NCBI GenBank assembly: GCA_018003015.1
Contig: JAGNEZ010000049.1
Location: 1 to 48,865, forward strand
DNA from: Phycisphaerae bacterium
GTDB lineage: Bacteria > Planctomycetota > Phycisphaerae > UBA1845 > PWPN01
DNA length: 48,865 bases
Reading direction: 5' to 3'
The translations under genes were made by a program, and so were the position numbers. How positions within the stretch are numbered: position 1 is the stretch's first letter; each line of letters opens with the position of its first letter. This document shows positions 15,787 through 25,502 of the stretch, in pieces. The notes beneath the pieces were generated by a model, which was not told where the DNA came from, made no database searches, and was given only the letters and a program-made list of their open reading frames with translations.

Positions 15787-18717
15787 ATGTCTGGTTATGT
15801 TCGTAACACGCTGCGGATGGCCGCTGTGGCCGCCATGCTCGTTGGCTCGACTGCGTTCGCCGGCTTGTCCGAGTATCAGGCCGCGGTAAGGTCTGAGGCC
15901 AAACTGGTCAGCTACTACACGTTTGACGCCGACTCCGGAAGCGTGGTTGACACCGCCAGCGGCGGCCATCACGGCACCCTGCAGGGCACGGCTGCGTTCA
16001 CCGTGGCCGATGAGGCCCTGGGCGCCACAGGACAGGCCTTGACGCTTGATGGCGCCGGGTGGGTGAACTTCGGGGTGGTCGAGAAGTTCAACTTCTACGA
16101 AGGCGATGCCGAGACGGGTCACAGCAACCCAGGGACCGTCGAGATGTGGATTCGGCCGGGCGCGAACCCCGGCTTGTACGGCTCCGATCCGGCGCTGGCC
16201 GCGGCCCGTGACGGGGGTCCGACCCGGTTCAGCATGCACTTGGACGGCTGGCTGAACGGCTGGGGCGTCTACGCGGGCGGGGGCGGCTACCATCCATACA
16301 GCTATCCGTTCAAAACGACCGAGTGGTATCATCTGGCTTTTGTCTTCGATCAGCCCACCTGGACGGTCAAGCTCTACGCCAACGGGGTGCGGATCGGCAG
16401 CTTCGGGGGCATCGGGAGTGACATTGGCCAGCCTTTCCAGATCGGCTCGTCCTCTCCGACCGGAGCGGAGCTGTTCAAAGGCAGGATTGACGAAGTGGCG
16501 GTCTACGACGACGCACTGACCGAAGGGCAGATTGCGTCGCACTATGAAGCCATGGTGGGCACGGGTTTCGAGTCGCCCACCACACCGCTGAGTATCTTGG
16601 CGGGGTATGAGAGCGCTGTTCAGGCGGAGGCCTCCCTGTTGAGCTTCTACAGCTTCGAGGGAGACTCCGGGTCGGTAGCGGACAAGAAAGGCACGGTGAA
16701 CGGTGCCCTGGTCGGGCCCACGAGTTGGACGAACGGATTCGCGGGCGGCCAGGCTCTGGGCTTGGGGCTCTCCGGCTTGGGGAGCGTGACCATGGGACCG
16801 GTGCCCGCCTTCACCTTTGCCGGCGGGTCCGGAACGATCGAGGCCTGGGTCACCCCTTCCACGAGCCTGAAGTACCGCGACCCGGATGCCGGAAGACTTG
16901 CGGTCCTGTCGTGCGCCGATATCTACGATTACAACTACTACGGCATGGAGTTGCGGACGTCGGACAAGTCCTTTGGCGTCGAGACGAGCGGTTCCGAGGC
17001 TCCCGGTGGGGGGCATTTCTGGGCGTCCTCGGTTCCTGATCTGTTCGCAACGGCCCAGTGGTACCACTTGGCCGCCGTTTTCGAGGCCGGCCAGTTGGAT
17101 TTCTATATTAACGGTCGGCGGGTTACGAACGACGACACCCCGCTCAGCTTGGTGATGCCCGAAGGTTTCCTGGGCAATTTCCAGATCGGGGCGGTCGACC
17201 CGCAGGGCGACTGGGGATTCAAGGGCAAGATCGATGAAGTGGCCGTCTACGGGGCGGCTCTCACCGAGTCTCAGATCGCCGCCCACTATGCCAGCGCGGC
17301 GATGACCTTCTCGGTTCATGAACACACGTTTACCGATCCGACGAACATGACGCCGGTGTCGTTGACCTTGTCGGCGCCCACGGGCCAGACTACCCCGGAA
17401 GGCCTGAACCTGACCTTCTCCTTCAATTCGTCAGTGATCGCGGTGACCATTCCCGCTTTCGGGCTGACGGTTGCCCCGGGCGTTGCGTATCCGATTCCGA
17501 CGGGGACCGCAAACGCCCAGTTGACGGTCACGCCGATCCCCGGGGGGTACGGTGTCACAACACTGACCGTGACGGCGAACCCCGAGTCCGGCTGGTTGTT
17601 CACCGACAGCGCGACCTTCAACAACATGCTGGCGGGTCAGGGCCTGATCATCGTCAACGATCACTTTGACGACAATTGTGTCTACACGAACGCCGGCGGT
17701 TCTGGCGGGGGTTGGTACCAATACTTCAACGGCGCCACGCAGACCGAGCAGGACTCGAGCTGGAAGGTCACTGACGGCACGTATGAATGGAGTGCGGGCG
17801 GCATCTACGGCAAGAAGGGCTCGGCCGATTTCAAGGTCATGACCACGAACGGCATTCGACTCGAGTACGTCATCAACGGCGCCACGGTGAGCAAGGAAGG
17901 ATGGAACGGCTTCCCGGGCGGCGAAGGCGCCGACTGCCGGCATGAGCTGGGTATCATCTCCGCGAATCAAGCTCATGACGCATCCAACAGAGACCCTCAA
18001 CTATTCAGCAATACCTCCGGTGGCCTGTATGTCAACCTCTTCTACGCGGCCAACGGGACGCTGCCGACGCAAGATCTGGTGGTGACCGGCCACATCCGCG
18101 CGACCAATGCGTCGCACCTGAGCCGCGAGGATTGGGAAGGGGCCGTGGGCTTGGAGACCGTAGCCACGTTTGCACTGCCGAACGTGACCACCATTACCCC
18201 GGAAATGCCTCTGGTGGTGACGATCGAGGCGGACGAGACCGGCTGGAAGGTCGGTTTCTCTCCGTCGGCGGGCGCCGTCTTCACACCCCGGACGGCCGGT
18301 GTCTCTGTTCAGGGCGGCGGTAAGATTGGCGGTGGATGGGACGCCGCCTCGCTGGGCAAGGGCGTCATCACCAATGAATTCAACAACGGCGCCTTCCCCT
18401 GGGCGTTTTTCCAGAACATGGCAGGAGGCCAGGGCACCGGCTCCATCGACCGCATCAAGGCCTGCGTCGGCTGCACACTGAGCACCGATTGCCCCTATCC
18501 GTTCGCGGATGCCGATGAGGACGGCGATGTCGATCAGCTCGATTTTGCCGCCTATCAGCTCTGCTATACCGGGGCCTTTGTCGAGATGGCCTCAACATGC
18601 CGGTGCTTCGACACCAATGCCGACGGGCGAATCACGGGCCCCGACTTCCAGGCGTTCCTGAAGTGTGCCCTGACCAGTGGGCCAAATGTTCCGGTGGACA
18701 AGACCTGCGGAGACTGA
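15787..18717 (+). CDS. Secreted two-LamG surface protein with cysteine-bearing dockerin-like tail
   Basis: This 976-residue exported protein has no catalytic motif I can see. The signal peptide covers about residues 1-26 (VAAMLVGSTAFAG). Two LamG/concanavalin-like domains follow at about 28-258 and 270-505. Each opens with a YESAV/YQAAV-type helix and ends with the signature KGRIDEVAVY or KGKIDEVAVY plus a HYE or HYA segment. A beta-rich domain at about 510-615 resembles a cadherin/Ig-type fold, then a large unassigned beta domain runs from about 620 to 895. The tail carries two EF-hand-like calcium loops (DADEDGDVDQLDF and DTNADGRITGPDF) with Cys residues between them (LCYTG, CRCFD, LKCAL, KTCGD). 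The tail suggests calcium-stabilised docking, and the LamG domains suggest carbohydrate binding. A hairpin terminator follows. Confidence 0.85.
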   Translation: MSGYVRNTLRMAAVAAMLVGSTAFAGLSEYQAAVRSEAKLVSYYTFDADSGSVVDTASGGHHGTLQGTAAFTVADEALGATGQALTLDGAGWVNFGVVEKFNFYEGDAETGHSNPGTVEMWIRPGANPGLYGSDPALAAARDGGPTRFSMHLDGWLNGWGVYAGGGGYHPYSYPFKTTEWYHLAFVFDQPTWTVKLYANGVRIGSFGGIGSDIGQPFQIGSSSPTGAELFKGRIDEVAVYDDALTEGQIASHYEAMVGTGFESPTTPLSILAGYESAVQAEASLLSFYSFEGDSGSVADKKGTVNGALVGPTSWTNGFAGGQALGLGLSGLGSVTMGPVPAFTFAGGSGTIEAWVTPSTSLKYRDPDAGRLAVLSCADIYDYNYYGMELRTSDKSFGVETSGSEAPGGGHFWASSVPDLFATAQWYHLAAVFEAGQLDFYINGRRVTNDDTPLSLVMPEGFLGNFQIGAVDPQGDWGFKGKIDEVAVYGAALTESQIAAHYASAAMTFSVHEHTFTDPTNMTPVSLTLSAPTGQTTPEGLNLTFSFNSSVIAVTIPAFGLTVAPGVAYPIPTGTANAQLTVTPIPGGYGVTTLTVTANPESGWLFTDSATFNNMLAGQGLIIVNDHFDDNCVYTNAGGSGGGWYQYFNGATQTEQDSSWKVTDGTYEWSAGGIYGKKGSADFKVMTTNGIRLEYVINGATVSKEGWNGFPGGEGADCRHELGIISANQAHDASNRDPQLFSNTSGGLYVNLFYAANGTLPTQDLVVTGHIRATNASHLSREDWEGAVGLETVATFALPNVTTITPEMPLVVTIEADETGWKVGFSPSAGAVFTPRTAGVSVQGGGKIGGGWDAASLGKGVITNEFNNGAFPWAFFQNMAGGQGTGSIDRIKACVGCTLSTDCPYPFADADEDGDVDQLDFAAYQLCYTGAFVEMASTCRCFDTNADGRITGPDFQAFLKCALTSGPNVPVDKTCGD

Positions 18718-18780
18718 TCGCCCGGTCCAACCAGCGGCCAGCTCGATCGACCGCATGGCCATGGAAGCTCACAAGCTATC

Positions 18781-18820
18781 GCACCCCGGTCACCCCTCTG
18801 TGGCCGGGGTGCGTTCTTTG
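18781..18820 (+). terminator. Rho-independent terminator after the LamG protein
   Basis: GCACCCCGGTCAC and GTGGCCGGGGTGC form a 13-base stem (one G-T pair) with a short loop, followed by a T-rich run (GTTCTTTG). It lies between two convergent genes and ends the LamG transcript. Confidence 0.8.
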
Positions 18821-18882
18821 TCGGGCGCTCGGCAGCGGGGGAGGCGTCGTCGTCGGCAGCTTCCGGCCCGGGGCAATCACGG

Positions 18883-19770
18883 TCAGGGTAGCTCGATGTC
18901 ACGCAAGTCAAACGGCACGGTCGTGGGCTTCTGGCCGACCAGGAAGCTGACCTTGAGGACCATCGTGTTGTCCAGGGGCTTCTTGAGGTCATAGGTCAGC
19001 GTCGTGGTTCCTCCCATGCTCATCGAGGTCTTGCTCCGGACCACGTCGTTCCCTCGGTTGTCCAGCAGTTCGACTTTGCCAGACTGCTGCTTGAGGTTGC
19101 CTCTGACTCTCAGCGTCAGCACGTTGTTCGCGGCCCCGGCATCCTGGCCATCCTCCTCCTTGGGCTCGACCAAGGTGATCGCGACGCTGGCATCTTTCAG
19201 CACCGGGTCGTTCAGCGTCTTGCCCAGCGAGGCAGGCAGGTTTCGGAAGCTCGCGCTCTTTCCCGATCCGCCAATCCTGATGTCGAACTCACCCTTAACG
19301 CGGGCCAACTTCGTGGCCTTCCTGGACGGCGAGGTCAGCCGGATCTGGACGTCGATGCTCTTCCTCGGTTCCTTGGCTTGGATACCCGATACCCCCGGGC
19401 TCGCCCAATCAGGCAGAGAGGCGTCGCCACGCCAGGTCGAGGCGTCGGCCATACCGGTCGCTTCGGGCGAACTCCGTATCCTCTGGCCAGTGTCATCCAC
19501 GGCCTCGATGATCTTGATGTTCTCGGCCCGCATGCCCGCTTGGATGCCCTTGCCCTCGGCTCGCAGTCGGAGGATGACGCCGTTGAAGGCCCCGGTGACT
19601 TCGTAGACCCCGCCTTCCTGGGCGGCGTCTTTGGCCTTCGTGGTCAGGATCTTGGAGCGGATCTCGGTGATCTGGGTGACCGTGACCTTGAAGCTCTCCT
19701 CGGCTCGAACATCTGAGGGAATGACTCCGGCGAACGCGCAGGCCAGACTAACGAGTGGAAACGCACGCAT
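18883..19770 (-). CDS. Secreted protein of unknown function, possibly beta-sandwich
   Basis: I do not recognise a named family. From the ATG at 19770, which has GGGAGAA upstream, the product is 295 residues with a signal peptide (MRAFPLVSLACAFAGVIPSDVRA). The mature protein is rich in alternating hydrophobic residues and has several short beta-like segments: VYEVTGAFNGVILRLRAEGKG, KSIDVQIRLTSPSRKATK, VAITLVEPKEE, NVLTLRVRGNL and TTTLTYDLKKPLDNTMVLKV. The look is of two consecutive beta-sandwich domains rather than an enzyme. The frame extends upstream to 20148, but that part has no ribosome site and overlaps the divergent GH127 leader. It is convergent with the LamG protein. Confidence 0.65.
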   Translation of the reverse strand: MRAFPLVSLACAFAGVIPSDVRAEESFKVTVTQITEIRSKILTTKAKDAAQEGGVYEVTGAFNGVILRLRAEGKGIQAGMRAENIKIIEAVDDTGQRIRSSPEATGMADASTWRGDASLPDWASPGVSGIQAKEPRKSIDVQIRLTSPSRKATKLARVKGEFDIRIGGSGKSASFRNLPASLGKTLNDPVLKDASVAITLVEPKEEDGQDAGAANNVLTLRVRGNLKQQSGKVELLDNRGNDVVRSKTSMSMGGTTTLTYDLKKPLDNTMVLKVSFLVGQKPTTVPFDLRDIELP

Positions 19771-19994
19771 TCTGTTCTCCCTTCGAACGGGCATCGTGGA
19801 GCAGGGTCTGTCCACGGGCCGACGAGCACCCGGCGACGCGTCCCAAGAACAAATCACGCTGGCTGCCCGGGTCTTGGCTAGCTTCTCTATCCTACTTCGC
19901 TTCGCGCGCCAAGGTTGCAGATCCCCCCTTAGACGCCCGGTAGCTGCGGCTATTTCATCCTTCGACATGGGCCGAACCCGATACCTCGGCGAAT

Positions 19995-20023
19995 TTGACG
20001 ATGGCCGCGTTCCCGGTTGTGAT
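19995..20023 (+). promoter_or_regulatory. Candidate promoter of the GH127 gene
   Basis: TTGACG (19995-20000) and TGTGAT (20018-20023) are spaced by 17 bases. The leader to the ATG at 20065 would be about 35 bases, and GAGGAG at 20051-20056 is the ribosome site. Confidence 0.4.
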
Positions 20024-20064
20024 AACGGGGGTGTGCAGGTGATTGTCGGTGAGGAGTGTGTGAA

Positions 20065-22032
20065 ATGCGCAACGCACGGATGATGACACGGACCGTCCCC
20101 GTGGTATTCGCGGCCATGACAATGTCGGTCTACGGCGCCAATAAGCACTATCCGGTCAATGGTGAGGGGGTCACCCAGACCGCCTACGTGTCCCTGCCGG
20201 TAGGGGCCGTTAAGCCGGGTGGCTGGCTCAAGGATCAGTTAACCGTTCAGGCGAACGGATTGACCGGACATCTTGACGAGTTCTGGGAAAGCCTGAAGAA
20301 ATCTGCCTGGCTCGGCATGGCCAAGGGCGAAGACTGGGAGCGCGGTCCATACTACCTCGACGGCCTCGTGCCGTTGGCCTACGTGCTGGACGATCCGCGT
20401 CTGATCGCCAAGGTCAGACCCTGGATCGACTGGATGATCGCCAGCGCACAGCCGAATGGCTGGTTCGGGCCGGTGTCAAACCCCGACCGTTGGCCACGAG
20501 CCGTCGCCCTGAAGGTCCTGATCCAGTACCAGGAGGCCACCGGCGACCCCAAGGCCCTTGAAGTTGTTCGCAACTACTTCAAGTACCTGGGCGACAATCC
20601 GCCCGATTGGCCGAACAACGAATGGCGGGGAATGCGGGCGATGGAGAACGCGGTGGCTGGCTTCTGGCTGTATCGCCGTACCGGTAATCCGGACGTCCTC
20701 AAGGTAGTCAAGTCCATCTATGACCACAGCTTCAAGTGGACCGAGTACTTCACCAACTTTCCCTACACTGATGATGTTTTGGCCAGAGGATACGCCCCGG
20801 GCCATCCTTCCCACGTGGTCAACATCGCCATGGCCGTCAAGTACCCGGGGATTTACCATTCACTCTCCAAGGACATCCGGCACAAGGACGCGGTCTACGT
20901 CGGCCTGAAAAGCCTCGACAAATACCACGGCCAGGCGTGCGGGCGCTTCGCCGGCGATGAGCATCTCTCGGGCCGCCGACCCACGCAGGGCACCGAGTTG
21001 TGCGCGGTCGTCGAGTTCATGTTCTCTCTCGAGCGTCTGGTCGAAGTGTTCGGCGATCCGGCGCTGGCCGACCGCATCGAACTCCTCGGCTACAACGCCA
21101 ACCCCGGTGCATGCACGGCCGACTACTGGGCCCATCAGTACGACCAGCAGAGCAATCAGGTTCTCGTTTCGGTCGCCAAGCGGGAATGGCGGACCAACGA
21201 CGATACTTCGAATATCTACGGCCTCGAGCCGAACTTCGGTTGTTGCACCGCGAACATGCATCAGGGCTGGCCCAAGTTGGTCACCCATCTCTGGATGGCG
21301 ACCCAGGACAACGGGCTGGCTGCCGTCATCTACGGGCCAAGCACGGTCAAGGCCAAGGTCGGCGAGACGGGCGAGGAAGTGACCATCACCCAGGAAACGG
21401 ACTATCCCTTCGGCGGTGAGGTCAAATTCGCCATCCGGATTGCCAAGCCGACCGAGTTCCCGCTTCAGTTCCGCATCCCGGGTTGGGCGGAGGACGCTGA
21501 GCTGAGAGTGGGCGACGATGTGGTGCCCGCGCCGGCCGGCCGGTTTGCCGAGATCAGACGCACCTTCAAGGACGGCGACGAGATCCAACTCACGCTCCCG
21601 ATGACGGTCCGCACCGAGACCCGCTATAACAACGCGATCGCCATCCTGCGTGGCCCGCTCTACTTCTCGCTCAAGATCGGCGAGAAATGGACCAAGCTCA
21701 AAGGCTACAGCGACAAGTTCCCTTCAGCAGACTGGCAGATCGAGCCGACGACGCCCTGGAACTACGGCTTGCTCATCGACCCGGCCAATCCAGCCGCCTC
21801 GGTCACGACCTTCACTGACCGGCCCAGCCCTGTGCCTTACGACACCGCTAAGCCGCCGGTGACCCTGCGGGTCAAGGGTAAGGCGATCCCGAGCTGGAAG
21901 ATGGTCAACAACTCCGCCGGGCCGACGCCGGTGAGCCCGCTGATGTCCAAGGAGCCGGAGACCACCCTGGAACTCATACCCTACGGCAGCACGCGACTGC
22001 GCATCACAGAGTTCCCGGTCATCAAGGACTGA
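20065..22032 (+). CDS. GH127-family glycoside hydrolase (beta-L-arabinofuranosidase type)
   Basis: This probable exported glycosidase (655 residues) belongs to the family of HypBA1, a zinc- and cysteine-dependent retaining beta-L-arabinofuranosidase. GAGGAG precedes the ATG at 20065, and an N-terminal hydrophobic stretch ends near VYGANKHYP. Diagnostic elements are VKPGGWLKDQL, DWERGPYYLDGLVPLAY, the zinc-site segment TELCAVVE (Glu311, Cys313) and NFGCCTANMHQGWPKL (Cys393, Cys394). The first Cys of the pair aligns with the catalytic nucleophile of HypBA1. The C-terminal half (from about residue 430) is beta-rich, as in the family (FPLQFRIPGWAEDAEL). Related proteins were annotated DUF1680. 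Exact sugar specificity is not determined. Confidence 0.92.
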   Translation: MRNARMMTRTVPVVFAAMTMSVYGANKHYPVNGEGVTQTAYVSLPVGAVKPGGWLKDQLTVQANGLTGHLDEFWESLKKSAWLGMAKGEDWERGPYYLDGLVPLAYVLDDPRLIAKVRPWIDWMIASAQPNGWFGPVSNPDRWPRAVALKVLIQYQEATGDPKALEVVRNYFKYLGDNPPDWPNNEWRGMRAMENAVAGFWLYRRTGNPDVLKVVKSIYDHSFKWTEYFTNFPYTDDVLARGYAPGHPSHVVNIAMAVKYPGIYHSLSKDIRHKDAVYVGLKSLDKYHGQACGRFAGDEHLSGRRPTQGTELCAVVEFMFSLERLVEVFGDPALADRIELLGYNANPGACTADYWAHQYDQQSNQVLVSVAKREWRTNDDTSNIYGLEPNFGCCTANMHQGWPKLVTHLWMATQDNGLAAVIYGPSTVKAKVGETGEEVTITQETDYPFGGEVKFAIRIAKPTEFPLQFRIPGWAEDAELRVGDDVVPAPAGRFAEIRRTFKDGDEIQLTLPMTVRTETRYNNAIAILRGPLYFSLKIGEKWTKLKGYSDKFPSADWQIEPTTPWNYGLLIDPANPAASVTTFTDRPSPVPYDTAKPPVTLRVKGKAIPSWKMVNNSAGPTPVSPLMSKEPETTLELIPYGSTRLRITEFPVIKD

Positions 22033-22375
22033 CGCCCCCCTCTACGGCCCGAAACCCGATCGGCGGTAGGCCTGAGCCGGACGGTTCCAAGGCTTCCCAC
22101 CCCCCTGGCTCGGGGCAAGCTGGGCCATGCAGCCTTCTGACCTTCCTTCGGCCCGAGAAAAATCACAGAAAGCCCGCAGGAGAAAAAACGCCCGGCGGGG
22201 ATATGATTGTATGACCGACAGCTTCACCCGCAAGCCGTTCGCGGCTCCGGGCTGGTACGCCCGCCTGCACACTTCGGAGGCGGAAACGACCGGATGCCAG
22301 GACCGTCCGAGGTCGGTTCGGCCTCGCGTAAAGGGTGGTGCTGACGTGAGTTATGACGTAGGGGAGGTTAGGAGA
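22033..22375. other. Intergenic region before the isochorismatase-like gene
   Basis: The frame of the next gene is open through part of this stretch, but no ribosome site supports an upstream start. A CCGCCT/AGGCGG inverted pair lies near 22260-22283 and a TATGAT string at about 22201. I see no other gene, repeat or clear promoter. Confidence 0.4.
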
Positions 22376-23119
22376 ATGGGGGGGGGGCGCAGAGAGAGCA
22401 CCAACTGGAGCCGGGTGGTTATCGACGTCTGTACCCAACGGGACTTTCTGGACGCCGGGGCCATTCTTGGCGTCGCGGACCGGGAACCGCTCATCGCTCG
22501 CTTACGAGCGGTCATCGAATGGGCTACGGAGGGGCAGCTGGCGGTCGTCTCACTCATCGAATCTCACCGGCCTACGGAGCCGATTCACGACGCGCCCCTG
22601 CACTGTATCGATGACACCCCCGGCCAGCGCAAGCTTGACTTCACGCTACTCGAGCCGCGGATCCTCATCGAAACCGACAACTATCTGAGTCTTCCGCCAG
22701 ACCTGCACGACCACTACCGCCAGCTGATCTTCCGCAAGCGAACCCGTGACATCCTGGGCAACCCAAAGGCGGACCGGTTCCTGACCCAGCTCCAGACCGA
22801 CGAGGTCATCCTCATCGGCGTCGGGCTCGAGCGGGCGATCAAGGCCCTTGCCCTGGGTCTCCTCGCCCGTCATCACCACGTGACCGTCGTTACCGATGCG
22901 TGCGGGCAGTGGAGCCAGGCGGATGGCGATCTGGCCATCCGGCAACTCGGGGCCAAGGGCGTGAACCTCCTCACCGTCGCAGAGTTGATCGCCACCCCTG
23001 CAACGCCTCCGGTCGTCAGCCGGTTCCGCCGCTCACGCCGCCGCCTCCGCAGCCGACGACACCATCCCGTGGAGTCGACCAGCGGCTCCGTCGGCCGGCG
23101 AGAGATCACCAACGCCTGA
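22376..23119 (+). CDS. Isochorismatase-fold protein lacking the catalytic cysteine
   Basis: The product is 247 residues from the ATG at 22376, chosen for the GGAGG and GGAGA ribosome sites directly before it. The isochorismatase/cysteine hydrolase fold is visible from VVIDVCTQRDFLDAGA (Asp17) through IFRKRTRDILGNPKADRFL (Lys121) to VILIGVGLERAIKALALGL. VTVVTDACGQWSQAD gives the final strand and helix. Where nicotinamidase-type members have the nucleophile Cys, the residue is Ala154, so a thiolate hydrolysis mechanism is excluded. True isochorismatases (EntB, PhzD) also lack the Cys, so an alternative chemistry or a non-enzymatic role are both open. The C-terminal 35 residues are a highly basic tail (FRRSRRRLRSRRHH), which may bind nucleic acid or be unstructured. 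It sits just upstream of the thiC riboswitch. Confidence 0.75.
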   Translation: MGGGRRESTNWSRVVIDVCTQRDFLDAGAILGVADREPLIARLRAVIEWATEGQLAVVSLIESHRPTEPIHDAPLHCIDDTPGQRKLDFTLLEPRILIETDNYLSLPPDLHDHYRQLIFRKRTRDILGNPKADRFLTQLQTDEVILIGVGLERAIKALALGLLARHHHVTVVTDACGQWSQADGDLAIRQLGAKGVNLLTVAELIATPATPPVVSRFRRSRRRLRSRRHHPVESTSGSVGRREITNA

Positions 23120-23193
23120 TCACCACACCTGCGTCCGCAAGCGGCTGCCGGCAGCGTTGTCCCTGGACAAGGTCAAACCGGTCATTCCCCGCC

Positions 23194-23222
23194 TTGATCT
23201 TGGCAGACCCTCGACCTACACT
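23194..23222 (+). promoter_or_regulatory. Promoter of the thiC riboswitch transcript
   Basis: TTGATC (23194-23199) and TACACT (23217-23222) are separated by 17 bases. The predicted start near 23229 coincides with the first base of the riboswitch P1 stem at 23230, which supports both calls. Confidence 0.65.
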
Positions 23223-23226
23223 GATT

Positions 23227-23363
23227 CCGGTCGCTGGGGGCGGCCGGCACGCGGCCGGCCTGAGATCGGCGGCACGAGCGGCCGCTACTCCCTTTGAACC
23301 TGATCAGCGCAACCCGGCCGTTGATCACTGGGGCCGGTGGGAGCTGCGTAGGGAATGCGACGG
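23227..23363 (+). promoter_or_regulatory. TPP riboswitch (THI element) upstream of thiC
   Basis: This RNA element binds thiamin pyrophosphate and lowers thiC expression. Conserved pieces in order are the 5' P1 arm GTCGC (23230-23234), the CTGAGA core (23260-23265), the highly conserved CCCTTTGAACCTGATC (23290-23305), the 3' core GCTGCGTAGGGA (23343-23354) and the closing arm GCGAC (23357-23361). Stems P2 and P4/P5 are GC-rich and longer than in textbook examples. Control is likely at translation: CCTC at 23429-23432 could pair with the thiC ribosome site GAGG at 23453-23456. That pairing is inferred, and no clear terminator hairpin with a T-run is present. Confidence 0.93.
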
Positions 23364-23387
23364 CGCACCTCCTATGGCTCGACCTGA

Positions 23388-25382
<1,995 letters not shown>

Positions 25383-25502
25383 TCATCGCCGGGGCATGCA
25401 GCCTCCGGCGTGGGTCCCATCGGCGGAACACGGGTCCCGTGCCCGAGATCCGGTCGGATGTCCGGCCATACGGCGGCGCCCGCGTGCTCAGGGGTGTGTC
25501 CG

